This document shows, piece after piece, positions 1 through 7,627 of a stretch of DNA of 64,000 bases (within the stretch, counting starts at the first letter, position 1; the number at the start of each line of letters is the position of its first letter). The position numbers and the translations under genes were made by a program. The notes beneath the pieces are model-generated. The model saw only the letters and a list, made by a program, of their open reading frames with translations, did no database searches and was not told where the DNA came from. This DNA comes from an uncultured Lachnospiraceae bacterium (GTDB taxonomy: Bacteria > Bacillota > Clostridia > Lachnospirales > Lachnospiraceae), in NCBI GenBank assembly GCA_910587935.1, contig CAJUNP010000014.1, forward strand, positions 1 to 64,000, given 5' to 3'.

Positions 1-1
1 C

Positions 2-184
2 GAGCGTTTAAGCTGGACCTTTGAAGAGGTGGACAGCAAGCTGCAGAATATTATGGTGAATATTTTCCACAGCATGGACGATGCCGCGAAAAAATACGGC
101 AAAGAAGGCAACTATGTTGTAGGCGCTAATATTGCCGGATTTATGAAGGTTGTAGACGCTATGACAGCGCAGGGAATTGTTTAA
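2..184 (+). CDS. gdhA: Glutamate dehydrogenase, C-terminal fragment (5' end outside window)
   Basis: The open frame from base 2 to the stop at 182-184 encodes 60 residues that read as the C-terminus of a hexameric NAD(P)-dependent glutamate dehydrogenase. It contains the typical RLSWTFEEVD start of the last helix region and ends with GANIAGFMKVVDAM followed by TAQGIV. The enzyme interconverts glutamate and 2-oxoglutarate plus ammonia in the cytoplasm. Only the end is visible, so cofactor preference and start cannot be judged. A GC-rich hairpin with a short T run follows at 218-260, so transcription probably ends here. The family call rests on recognising the conserved C-terminal segment. Confidence 0.85.
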   Translation, partial: ERLSWTFEEVDSKLQNIMVNIFHSMDDAAKKYGKEGNYVVGANIAGFMKVVDAMTAQGIV

Positions 185-217
185 TATTAATGTTGAATAA
201 GCGGAAAAAATAATGGG

Positions 218-260
218 AATGCCGGATTGGACTGAAAATGGTCTGAGTCCGGCATTTTCT
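218..260 (+). terminator. Intrinsic terminator after gdhA
   Basis: A nine-base stem (218-226 with 248-256) with further pairing inside is followed by TTTTCT. It sits 34 bases after the gdhA stop and before the promoter of the next cassette. Confidence 0.75.
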
Positions 261-292
261 GATTATAAGGTATGGTGTGACCGTTATTTAAT

Positions 293-321
293 TTGAAAAG
301 GGCAGGAATATGTGTTACAAT
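293..321 (+). promoter_or_regulatory. Promoter of the STAS/ATPase cassette
   Basis: TTGAAA at 293-298 and TACAAT at 316-321 are separated by exactly 17 bases, and TGT precedes the -10 hexamer (extended -10). The start codon follows at 351 with a G-rich ribosome binding site near 336-342. The cassette therefore has its own sigma-A-type promoter. Confidence 0.7.
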
Positions 322-350
322 CATAATACTAATATGGGGGAATTACATAA

Positions 351-1709
351 ATGAGGAAAAAGAAGGGAAAACAAAAGGTATTATTATATACTATCAGAAA
401 TCAGAAAAAATTAATAAGAAATGCTAAAAAAAGAGTGAAAAAAAGCGCGCCCGGATGTAGCGGGAATACTATAGTAGTAGATGATTTTTTAGGAAGCGAT
501 TATAACAGGGTAATAAGACACCTTAATAATAAGAATTTTCATCCGAAGAAAAAATTTCAGAGAGGGGAAGCGTATCAGAGAATTGAGATACCGGAAGTAT
601 TTTCAATATCTGAAAATGCGGAGGCGGCAATTGAATTATTGCGAAAAACGTACTCGCTTTGCAGTAACAGGAAAATCAGAGAAATTAAATTTGATCATTC
701 TAATTGTAAGAGCCTGGGTTTGTCTGCAAGCACTATCATGGATATTATTGTTCTTGCGGTAAACAAATATCGTGAAAAATCAGGGGATCCAATAGATTTT
801 TCAGGCGATTTGCCGCGCGATAGAAAAGCAAGAGATATATTGTTAGCAAGCGGACTTCCATATCATTTAAAGGCAGACAGCCTTATGCAGTTTGATAAAG
901 ACCACGTTGAAAGATTTGAAACGATTAAGGGGGTACACAGCATATCGGCTAATAAGGCGGATGAGACGGCTACGAAATTGACAATATATTTTAATAAGTG
1001 TCTTAAAACCCAGAATTTGGAACTAAATAATGAAGGAAAAAGAGTATTAGGAAGAATGTTAGGGGAAGTAATCAGCAATTGTGAAATTCACGGCGGAGAT
1101 TCCTCTACGTGGTATACACAGGGGCATTATCAAATAAAAGAAGATAATTCATACGGTGAAATGCAGTTACTTTTTCTGAATTTGGGAGAAACTATTTACG
1201 AAGGCTTGAAGAATAAGTCTACCAGTGCGGAGACTAAACAGAAATTATGTTATATTATGAAAAAGCAAAGGCAATATATTAACAGCCGCTGGGATGAGGA
1301 AATGATATATACAGTGTTTGCTCTTCAGGAAGGAATAAGCCGATTACGTGATAAGAGAATTAACGGATATGAGGGTAGAGGTTCCGGGACAGTAAGCATG
1401 ATTGAAATGTTTAATGACATTGGAGAAAGTCAAAGCGGTTTAAAGCCGCAAATGTCTATCGTGTCAGGCAGCACCCAGATAGTATTTACGGATAATTATA
1501 AAATGAAGCCGGTAATGTTTAAAAATGATGCGGTATTTGAAACGGGAGAAAAGCAAATAATTGCATTTAATGATAAAAACGATATATATGCGCCGGCAAA
1601 TCCGAAAAATGTCATTAAAATGAATCAATATTTTCCGGGAACTGTAATATCGTTAAAGTTTTATTTGGATAGCCGGTATATTATCAGTAAAAAGAAAGAG
1701 GTCAGGTAA
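351..1709 (+). CDS. STAS-like plus GHKL (histidine-kinase-like) ATPase fusion protein
   Basis: This 452-residue protein starts with a strongly basic stretch (about 1-70). Residues 75-175 resemble a STAS-type fold, with a buried beta strand around IKFDHSNC and a following Ser/Ala-rich helix. Residues 200-400 carry GHKL ATPase features: an N-box with E239, N243 and H247, and a glycine lid GRGSG at 342-346. The usual DxGxG of the G1 box is weak (LNLGET near 276). No histidine phosphoacceptor or membrane segment is seen, so it is not a classical sensor kinase. It is followed four bases later by a DUF4325-like STAS protein, a pairing reminiscent of partner-switching anti-sigma/anti-anti-sigma modules. 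The gene is AT-rich compared with flanking housekeeping genes. A role in signalling or defence is inference only. Confidence 0.7.
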   Translation: MRKKKGKQKVLLYTIRNQKKLIRNAKKRVKKSAPGCSGNTIVVDDFLGSDYNRVIRHLNNKNFHPKKKFQRGEAYQRIEIPEVFSISENAEAAIELLRKTYSLCSNRKIREIKFDHSNCKSLGLSASTIMDIIVLAVNKYREKSGDPIDFSGDLPRDRKARDILLASGLPYHLKADSLMQFDKDHVERFETIKGVHSISANKADETATKLTIYFNKCLKTQNLELNNEGKRVLGRMLGEVISNCEIHGGDSSTWYTQGHYQIKEDNSYGEMQLLFLNLGETIYEGLKNKSTSAETKQKLCYIMKKQRQYINSRWDEEMIYTVFALQEGISRLRDKRINGYEGRGSGTVSMIEMFNDIGESQSGLKPQMSIVSGSTQIVFTDNYKMKPVMFKNDAVFETGEKQIIAFNDKNDIYAPANPKNVIKMNQYFPGTVISLKFYLDSRYIISKKKEVR

Positions 1710-1713
1710 AAGT

Positions 1714-2049
1714 ATGGAAAAAGAAATCAAAATATCAGCGTACAGAAATAACGGGGCGAAAATATTTACAGGACGTGACAAAGGAATAGAAGCGCGAGAG
1801 GCTCTTAATTTAAATAGTCTTGACGAAGAGACCGAAGTAGTCAGGGTCCTTATACCATCAGATACATGGGGAATCAATCCTTCTTTTTTTGGCGGAATGT
1901 TTGAAGGGAGTATAAAAAAATTAGGTACTAAATTTACGGACAAATATCAATTTTGGTATTCAAATGGAGATGAATTAAATGAAAGTATGAAAAGGGATAT
2001 TTCTGATAATATTGCGTATGTCATTAGAAATATAAGTGTGGTGCAATGA
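1714..2049 (+). CDS. STAS-like (DUF4325-type) protein
   Basis: This protein of 111 residues matches my recollection of the small DUF4325 STAS-like family: an N-terminal strand, a conserved F-x-G-R-x-K-G segment near residue 20 (FTGRDKG), a strand around VVRVLIPSD, and a S/P-x-F-F-G-G-M-F segment near 56-63 where STAS proteins carry their helix. No catalytic residues are apparent. It begins four bases after the ATPase stop, and its own stop overlaps the next start (ATGA), so all three genes are probably translationally coupled. A binding partner role for the upstream ATPase is inferred from adjacency and fold type. The family name is less certain than the STAS-like character. Confidence 0.65.
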   Translation: MEKEIKISAYRNNGAKIFTGRDKGIEAREALNLNSLDEETEVVRVLIPSDTWGINPSFFGGMFEGSIKKLGTKFTDKYQFWYSNGDELNESMKRDISDNIAYVIRNISVVQ

Positions 2050-2576
2050 GTTTCTGGAGTATATGCGGCGATTTATCCAATGTCGTTGCAACAGGTCTCG
2101 CAGCGCTGAGTATTGGTCTTACACTTGCAGACCGCAGGAAAGAGCGTAAGCATGAAAGGAACCGAAACATTGTTGAACAAAAGCTGCTTTGGTATAACGA
2201 AGTGGTTTTAAAAGATATTATTAAAAGTCTGAATGAGTTTGTAGATGGCGCCACAAGGCAGTTGGAGCACTGCAAAGAACATAGCGATAAAAATACAATT
2301 GAAAGCGATTTAAAAGAAATTTATAGTTCAATAAATGACCGGTATAAGTCTGTAGGAGAAAGAATATCCTTTTTAAGAACATTTTCCATGTTATTATACA
2401 GAGAATGTGACGATAAGCTGCAGGGGATATTTGACATGTATTCTGATATAATTAATGAAGCAATACAAAGGAAACATATTTTTTATATAAATATTTACGA
2501 AATTCAGAGAAACAAGCAGGCTATATTTGCCGCTTTATATAAATGGGCGAACGATTTCGTTGAATCGGAAGAATAA
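2046..2576 (+). CDS. Unknown protein with one N-terminal membrane segment and a helical cytoplasmic domain
   Basis: I do not recognise the family. The 176-residue product has one hydrophobic segment (about residues 8-26, containing NVVATGLAALSIGL) followed directly by a highly charged stretch (ADRRKERKHERN). The positive charges after the segment suggest that the remainder is cytoplasmic. The rest is predicted to be mostly helical and hydrophilic. Its start overlaps the preceding STAS gene by four bases, which ties it to the same transcript. In cassettes of this shape such a protein often serves as a membrane anchor or effector; that is inference. A hairpin with a T run at 2722-2771 is the first plausible transcription end. 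Confidence 0.6.
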   Translation: MSFWSICGDLSNVVATGLAALSIGLTLADRRKERKHERNRNIVEQKLLWYNEVVLKDIIKSLNEFVDGATRQLEHCKEHSDKNTIESDLKEIYSSINDRYKSVGERISFLRTFSMLLYRECDDKLQGIFDMYSDIINEAIQRKHIFYINIYEIQRNKQAIFAALYKWANDFVESEE

Positions 2577-2721
2577 TATATTAAGCGTTAGAAAAACTGT
2601 ACAGTCAGACCATATTTTCCCAGGTATAATTTAATAAACCAGTTACAACATAAAAATGTCCATTCACAACAAAAGGTGTTAACGGCATAACGAAACACAC
2701 CGATATAATTTACAGCTAAGG

Positions 2722-2771
2722 ACAGCGTTAGTATTTCAAAGGATTGAAGAAACAGGCTAGCGCTGTTTTTT
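2722..2771 (+). terminator. Terminator-like hairpin between cassette and LytTR gene
   Basis: Ten bases at 2722-2731 pair with 2757-2766 (one G-T pair), with a 25-base loop and a T run to 2771. A TATAAT hexamer at 2704-2709, with only a weak -35, places a possible start just upstream. The hairpin could therefore be either the cassette terminator or a leader structure of the next gene at 2800. Confidence 0.5.
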
Positions 2772-2799
2772 GTGAAACAAATGTTAAACGAGGGGTAGT

Positions 2800-3552
2800 A
2801 TGGTCAGGATTGCGGTTTATGGTAATGAAAAGGAAATTGGCCAATGCGTCAGGGAATTTCCAGTAAATCAGGACGAAAAATATGAATTGTCCGTTTTCAG
2901 GAGTCAGGAAGAACTGCTTGAAAATGCGGGGGAACAGGATATAATACTGTTAAAGGCGGAACGTATTTCCGGGCAGTCTGCAGAAACAGGAATTTCTCTT
3001 GCGGAAGAGATCCGGCAGCAGTGTGAAGACGATAACAAAAAACAGCCCATCCTGATTTTTACGGCAGACAGCGCCGAGTATGTGTTTGATGCGTTTGACG
3101 TGGATGCCTTTCATTATCTGGTGAGGCCCTTTTCAGAAAACAAAATCCGTCAGGTTTTGAGAAAAGCGATGGATATCGTTATGAAAGGCAGTAATTCCAG
3201 TCAATATCTGATTATCCGTGCCGACAATCACAGCTATAGAATTCCGGCGGGAACGATCTATTATATTGAAAGCGAGAACCGTAAAGTACGCGTTGTAACA
3301 GGTACGGAAAGCTATACTTACTATGCCAGACTCAGCGATTTGGAAGAGCAGCTGAGGGACAGCTTTTTCAGGATTCACAAAGGATATCTGGTAAATCTGA
3401 AATACATTCGGGAATTTGACAAAACGGATATAACGCTTATGAGCGGAGAACATTTACCGGTTTCCAAATATAAATATCAGGATTTCCTGAAAGCCTATTC
3501 AGGCCATAAAAAATCGACATTATCAAAAGAAAGAAGAGGTGGGAAAAAATGA
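2800..3552 (+). CDS. LytTR-type DNA-binding regulator with degenerate receiver domain
   Basis: The 250-residue protein has a CheY-like receiver fold (about 1-125) and a C-terminal LytTR DNA-binding domain (about 140-240, with the typical FFRIHKGYLVN and HLPVSKYKY segments). The phosphoacceptor aspartate expected after the third strand is replaced by lysine (K52 in DIILLKAE). The N-terminal acidic pair is absent, and the conserved lysine is R109 (YLVRPF). Phosphorylation is therefore unlikely, and no histidine kinase is adjacent. It overlaps the next gene by four bases, so the FliD-C-like protein is probably co-expressed with it. LytTR proteins usually activate nearby operons by binding direct repeats; the target here is unknown. 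Confidence 0.85.
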   Translation: MVRIAVYGNEKEIGQCVREFPVNQDEKYELSVFRSQEELLENAGEQDIILLKAERISGQSAETGISLAEEIRQQCEDDNKKQPILIFTADSAEYVFDAFDVDAFHYLVRPFSENKIRQVLRKAMDIVMKGSNSSQYLIIRADNHSYRIPAGTIYYIESENRKVRVVTGTESYTYYARLSDLEEQLRDSFFRIHKGYLVNLKYIREFDKTDITLMSGEHLPVSKYKYQDFLKAYSGHKKSTLSKERRGGKK

Positions 3553-4274
3553 AAATCGGAGGCGTATACAGTTCCAAAATTGCCAGAGCAAGGCTTATAA
3601 GCCAGGCGAGAATGAAATCGGCGGGAAGGGCGAAAAAGTTTTCCGGCAGCAGAATCAATACCGGATTATCTTCCGGTTCTTATATGGATCAGCTCCGGAA
3701 GGGGCTGACATCCAAAACGGGAAATACAGGCGCCGCTTTAAGTAACCTGCAAAAGAAAAGTAATTATACTTCCCTTATTAGCTCGGCGGAAAGTCTTAAG
3801 AAGCATGCGGATAAACTTCTTGACACAAAGGAAGAAGAAAGCCTGTTTACGGAAGAAAAGAAAGAGCAGGCGGTTAAAGAAATTAAAGGCTTTGTGGAAG
3901 ACTATAACCGTATGGTAGAGCGTCTGCAGCGGGTTGGCACCACCGTATCCAGCCTGTACTTAAAACAGCTTCAGGGTCATGTAGCAGACAATAAGGATCT
4001 TTTGCGTGAGCTGGGAATCACCCAGAATACTACAGGCACTTTGAAGATTAATGAGGATAAGCTGAAGGAAGCGGATCCGGAAAAGTTAAAGAAGTTATTC
4101 GGCACTGACGGAGGCTTTGGAGACAAAATAAGTTCCTGGGCGGAAAAGATACAGGCCAACGCGGAAGCGAATCTGGCAGGTTACTATGGGAATGAGAATC
4201 TTTACGGGAATAATTATAATCGATACGGGACGAATATCAGCGGATACGGCGGGGGCTTTAATACCCGCGGTTAG
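3549..4274 (+). CDS. FliD C-domain-like protein, function unknown
   Basis: Residues about 110-205 resemble the C-terminal region of the flagellar cap protein FliD. A helix FVEDYNRMVERL is followed by LRELGI, TGTLKINEDKL, ADPEKLKKLF, and a final helix. The rest differs from FliD: the N-terminus (1-40) is basic and low in hydrophobic residues, and the tail (210-241) is rich in Gly, Asn and Tyr. At 241 residues it lacks the large FliD outer domains. No flagellar gene is present in the window, and no signal peptide is seen. The start overlaps the LytTR gene stop and is preceded by AGAGGTGGG. A strong terminator follows at 4287-4317. It may be a domesticated FliD fragment with another role. Confidence 0.6.
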   Translation: MKIGGVYSSKIARARLISQARMKSAGRAKKFSGSRINTGLSSGSYMDQLRKGLTSKTGNTGAALSNLQKKSNYTSLISSAESLKKHADKLLDTKEEESLFTEEKKEQAVKEIKGFVEDYNRMVERLQRVGTTVSSLYLKQLQGHVADNKDLLRELGITQNTTGTLKINEDKLKEADPEKLKKLFGTDGGFGDKISSWAEKIQANAEANLAGYYGNENLYGNNYNRYGTNISGYGGGFNTRG

Positions 4275-4286
4275 GATCATACAAAA

Positions 4287-4317
4287 AGGCTGTGGAAAAT
4301 ATCCACAGCTTTTTTTA
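4287..4317 (+). terminator. Intrinsic terminator after the LytTR/FliD-like operon
   Basis: A ten-base stem (4287-4296 with 4302-4311, one G-T pair), with a five-base loop, runs into seven T residues. It lies 13 bases after the stop codon. Confidence 0.85.
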
Positions 4318-4350
4318 TAAAATATTTATAGGATAATCATTGCAGGTTTC

Positions 4351-4379
4351 TTGACAAATTCCCTGAAAAGGACAAAAAT
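4351..4379 (+). promoter_or_regulatory. Possible promoter of the TPR/DUF4125 gene
   Basis: A perfect TTGACA at 4351-4356 is followed 17 bases later by AAAAAT (4374-4379), a poor -10 with four of six consensus bases. It lies 35 bases upstream of the likely start codon. Confidence 0.35.
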
Positions 4380-4414
4380 GAAAATAGAATTTTAGCGGGA
4401 AGGATGTGTTGTAT

Positions 4415-6754
4415 ATGATTATGGATATGGACAGTGTTTTAAAACAGATGAACGACTTATTTGCCGCGTGTCAGATTGAGAGGATCGAATTGTTCCTGGA
4501 GGAAAATATCGAGCGTGCTTTTGCCATGGGCGACGGCAATGCGGCGATCCGGCTGATTAATGAGATGATGGGATATTTGCGGGATACAGGAAAGAACGAT
4601 AAGGCGCTATATTACTGCGACAGGGCGCTGAATCTGGTAAAGCAGATGGGGATAGAAGGAACGCTGAATCACGGCATAACGCTTTTAAATGTGGCCAATG
4701 CATACCGCGCCGCGGGTAAGCTGCGGGAATCAATGGTGCAGTATCAGGCTGCCGAAAGGATTTTTGAAGGCAAGCTGCCGAAAGATGATATGCTTTATGC
4801 CAGCTTTTACAATAATCTGAGTCTGTTGTATCAGGAAATGGGCGAGTTTGAGAAAGCCTGCGCCTGTCTGGAGGAAGCCCTTGCAATCGTGCTTACGAAG
4901 GAGGATAAACGAATTGAGGCGGCTGTGACTTATACGAACCTTGCCGCATCCTTGATGCAGATTGGAAAAATGGGCGAGGCCGTTGAAAATCTAAAAAAAG
5001 CCTTTTCCATTTTTGATATGGACGAAGAAAAAGATTTTCACTATGGCGGCGCTCTTGCGGCCATGGCCCAGGCGCAGTATCTGATGGGAAATCTGGAAGC
5101 GTCGGAGGCGTATTACGGCATGGCGCTGCAGGAAGTGAAAAAGCATACGGGAGAAAGTCAGTCTTATGCCATTATTCTGCAAAACCTCAACGAAGTAAAG
5201 AGAGCGATGGAAAATCCGCCTCAGGTACAAAAACAGTATGCAAAGGGAATGGAGCTTTGTGAAGATTTTTACAGGGAATACGGCGCGCCCATGATTCACA
5301 TGCATTTTCCGGAATATGAATCCATGATTGCCGTAGGACTGGCGGGAGAAGGATCGGAATGTTTCGGGTTTGACGATTCCGTATCGAGGGATCATGATTT
5401 TGGCCCCGGATTCTGTATGTGGCTGACGGATTCCGTTTATGACGAGATCGGGGAGCGCCTGCAGGAGGAATATGATAAACTGCCGACAACTTATATGGGA
5501 ATTACCAGGCATAATACGAAAAAGGCCCAGAAGCGCGTAGGCGTTTTCCGAATCGGAGAATTCTATGAAAAACTTACCGGGAATCCTGATATTCCCTCTT
5601 CCCGAAATCAATGGCTGTTTGCCGAGGACTATCAGCTTGCGGCAGCCACCAACGGCAGGGTGTTCCGGGATGATCTGGGCGAATTTTCACGGATCCGGAG
5701 CGGTTTGTTAAAACATTATCCGGAAGAAGTGCGGGTGAAGAAAATAGCCAGAGAGGCGGCTCTGATGGCGCAGTCGGGGCAGTATAATTATTCCCGCATG
5801 TACGGAAGGGGCGAGCGGGTAACGGCGCAAATCGCTCTGTCGGAATTTATGAAGCATACCATGATGATGGTATATCTGTTGAATCACCGCTATGCTCCTT
5901 TTTATAAATGGATGCACAGGGGAATGGAAAAACTGGTAATTCTTCCGCAGATCGGAGAAATACTGAATCAGCTGGCGGGAATGTCCGTAGGAGACGAGAG
6001 GATTCCCGAGATGATTGAATTTATTGTAGCCCTGATTATACGGGAGATGAAAAAGCAGGGACTGACCAGTGGGGAAGACAATTATCTGGATCACCATACG
6101 GACAATATTTTAAGAAGTATTCCGCAGAAGGAGAAGGGAGAAGCGTCTTTTAAGTCCGCTTTGGTGAATGAACTGGTAAGCCTTGAATGGCAGGCCTTTG
6201 ATAAGGTGGAGAATCTGGGAGGAAGAGCGGACTGCCAGGATAACTGGTCTACTTTTTCCATTATGCGAAAGAGCCAGTACTTTACATGGACCGAGCCTAT
6301 GTTAAAGAGTTATATTCATGATTTTCATACGGCCAGCGACAGAGGCTGGAATCTGATTACGGAAAAATATGCGAGGATGATGGAAAGCACCGATCCGGAA
6401 AGGTATCGTTCCATAAAGGACCGGCTGCCTGTTATTCCGCCGGATAAGCAAGAAATCATAGAAGAGATTGTAAAAATCCAGGTAGGATGGATGGAAGATT
6501 TTGCGGCCCGCTACCCGAAAGCCGCGGGAAATGCAAGAAGTATCCATACCGAAGAGGATCATGCGTTCAATACATCTTACGAGACATATCTGCGGGGGGA
6601 GATCGGAACCTATTCCGATAATACGCTGGATCTGTACGGAAGATTTATTGCTGATTTATGTATCCGGGAAGAAAACCTGGCGGAGATGACCATGCGCAAC
6701 ACCGCTTTCTTGTACGGCTATGGTTCTTTGGAAGAACTGGAAGAAAAATTGTGA
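4415..6754 (+). CDS. TPR protein with nucleotidyltransferase-like (DUF4037) and DUF4125 regions
   Basis: The product of about 779 residues has tetratricopeptide-like helical repeats over roughly residues 30-270 (alternating Ala/Leu/Tyr pattern such as ASFYNNLSLLYQEMGEFEKA). A segment near 310-335 has GEGSECFGFDD and SRDHDFGP, resembling the G-S and D-x-D active-site pattern of DUF4037 nucleotidyltransferase-like proteins. The C-terminal 200 residues match my memory of DUF4125 (SLEWQAFDKV, NLGGRADCQ, PMLKSYIHDF). The start at ATG 4415 is preferred because GGAAGG at 4398-4403 lies 11 bases upstream; a GTG at 4406 is too close. It stands alone between a terminator and rubrerythrin. Substrate and partner are unknown. 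Confidence 0.75.
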   Translation: MIMDMDSVLKQMNDLFAACQIERIELFLEENIERAFAMGDGNAAIRLINEMMGYLRDTGKNDKALYYCDRALNLVKQMGIEGTLNHGITLLNVANAYRAAGKLRESMVQYQAAERIFEGKLPKDDMLYASFYNNLSLLYQEMGEFEKACACLEEALAIVLTKEDKRIEAAVTYTNLAASLMQIGKMGEAVENLKKAFSIFDMDEEKDFHYGGALAAMAQAQYLMGNLEASEAYYGMALQEVKKHTGESQSYAIILQNLNEVKRAMENPPQVQKQYAKGMELCEDFYREYGAPMIHMHFPEYESMIAVGLAGEGSECFGFDDSVSRDHDFGPGFCMWLTDSVYDEIGERLQEEYDKLPTTYMGITRHNTKKAQKRVGVFRIGEFYEKLTGNPDIPSSRNQWLFAEDYQLAAATNGRVFRDDLGEFSRIRSGLLKHYPEEVRVKKIAREAALMAQSGQYNYSRMYGRGERVTAQIALSEFMKHTMMMVYLLNHRYAPFYKWMHRGMEKLVILPQIGEILNQLAGMSVGDERIPEMIEFIVALIIREMKKQGLTSGEDNYLDHHTDNILRSIPQKEKGEASFKSALVNELVSLEWQAFDKVENLGGRADCQDNWSTFSIMRKSQYFTWTEPMLKSYIHDFHTASDRGWNLITEKYARMMESTDPERYRSIKDRLPVIPPDKQEIIEEIVKIQVGWMEDFAARYPKAAGNARSIHTEEDHAFNTSYETYLRGEIGTYSDNTLDLYGRFIADLCIREENLAEMTMRNTAFLYGYGSLEELEEKL

Positions 6755-6820
6755 CGGATGTATAGAATATGGAATTTGGTAAAGAATTTTAAGAGAAGAG
6801 GTGATAAAAGGAGGTTTATC

Positions 6821-7435
6821 ATGGCAGTTTCTTTTAAAGAAAGCGAAACCAAAGACAATCTTATGCGGGCCTTTGCAGGAGAAAGCCAGGCAAGGAACCG
6901 GTATACATTTGCAGCGGGACAGGCAAAAAAGGAAAATCTTTACGTAGTGCAGGCTGTTTTTGAGTTTACTGCAAACCAGGAGAAAGAACACGCGGAAATT
7001 TTTTATAACCATCTTTCCGAACTGGCGGGAGAAACGATTCATATTGACGGCGGTTATCCCGTCGATATCACGCAAAGCGTCAGCGAGCTTTTAAGAAGGG
7101 CGCAGCATAATGAGTATGAAGAACATGATCCCATTTATAAGGCGTTTGGAGATAAAGCCATGGAGGAAGGATTTCCGGCAGTAGCTAACTCTTTTCACAT
7201 GATTTCCGAGATTGAAAAGCTTCACGGAGACCGTTTCGGGAAGCTGGCAGAATGGATGGAGCAGAACCAGTTGTTTTTATCGGACGTGAAAACCGGCTGG
7301 ATGTGTTTAAACTGCGGTTATGTATTTGAGGGAGAAAAAGTTCCTGAAGCGTGTCCGGTCTGCCAGCATGACAAAGGGTATTTTGTGAGGCTGGAATTTG
7401 CGCCTTTCACCGATCGTTCCTTTGGAACGGCATAA
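6821..7435 (+). CDS. rbr: Rubrerythrin
   Basis: This 204-residue protein has a four-helix ferritin-like di-iron domain (about 1-145) with the ExxH-type ligands NQEKEH and SEIEKLH. A C-terminal rubredoxin-like domain carries CLNCG and CPVC pairs. Rubrerythrins reduce hydrogen peroxide in the cytoplasm of anaerobes, using electrons from rubredoxin or NADH-linked reductases. The start is set by an excellent AAAGGAGG at 6807-6814; an upstream in-frame ATG at 6758 lacks support. A terminator follows at 7457-7488. The length and domain order are standard for the family. Confidence 0.95.
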   Translation: MAVSFKESETKDNLMRAFAGESQARNRYTFAAGQAKKENLYVVQAVFEFTANQEKEHAEIFYNHLSELAGETIHIDGGYPVDITQSVSELLRRAQHNEYEEHDPIYKAFGDKAMEEGFPAVANSFHMISEIEKLHGDRFGKLAEWMEQNQLFLSDVKTGWMCLNCGYVFEGEKVPEACPVCQHDKGYFVRLEFAPFTDRSFGTA

Positions 7436-7456
7436 CGGAAAAATTTACAAATAAGG

Positions 7457-7488
7457 ATGCCTTCGGTTTTATGCCGGAGGCATTTTTA
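7457..7488 (+). terminator. Intrinsic terminator after rubrerythrin
   Basis: The ten-base stem 7457-7466 pairs with 7474-7483 (one G-T pair), with a loop of seven bases and a following run of T. Confidence 0.85.
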
Positions 7489-7508
7489 CGATAAAAATTT
7501 AACCGTTT

Positions 7509-7538
7509 TTGCGAAATGTGTGTTAAAATGGATATCAT
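7509..7538 (+). promoter_or_regulatory. Possible promoter of the two-component locus
   Basis: TTGCGA (7509-7514) and TATCAT (7533-7538) are 18 bases apart. An overlapping alternative is the extended -10 TGT-TAAAAT at 7521-7529. Neither is close to consensus in both boxes. Confidence 0.35.
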
Positions 7539-7627
7539 GATATGGTAATACCGGCAAAAAAGATACAAAACCGATACAGATATGATTTAAAAAAGAATCG
7601 TACATATTTTATACGAGGGGGCAGACC

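Noticed and set aside
4991..5611. Long minus-strand frame (206 codons) opposite the TPR/DUF4125 gene
   Set aside because: It is a shadow frame of a clear plus-strand coding gene and shows no start signal or recognisable protein.
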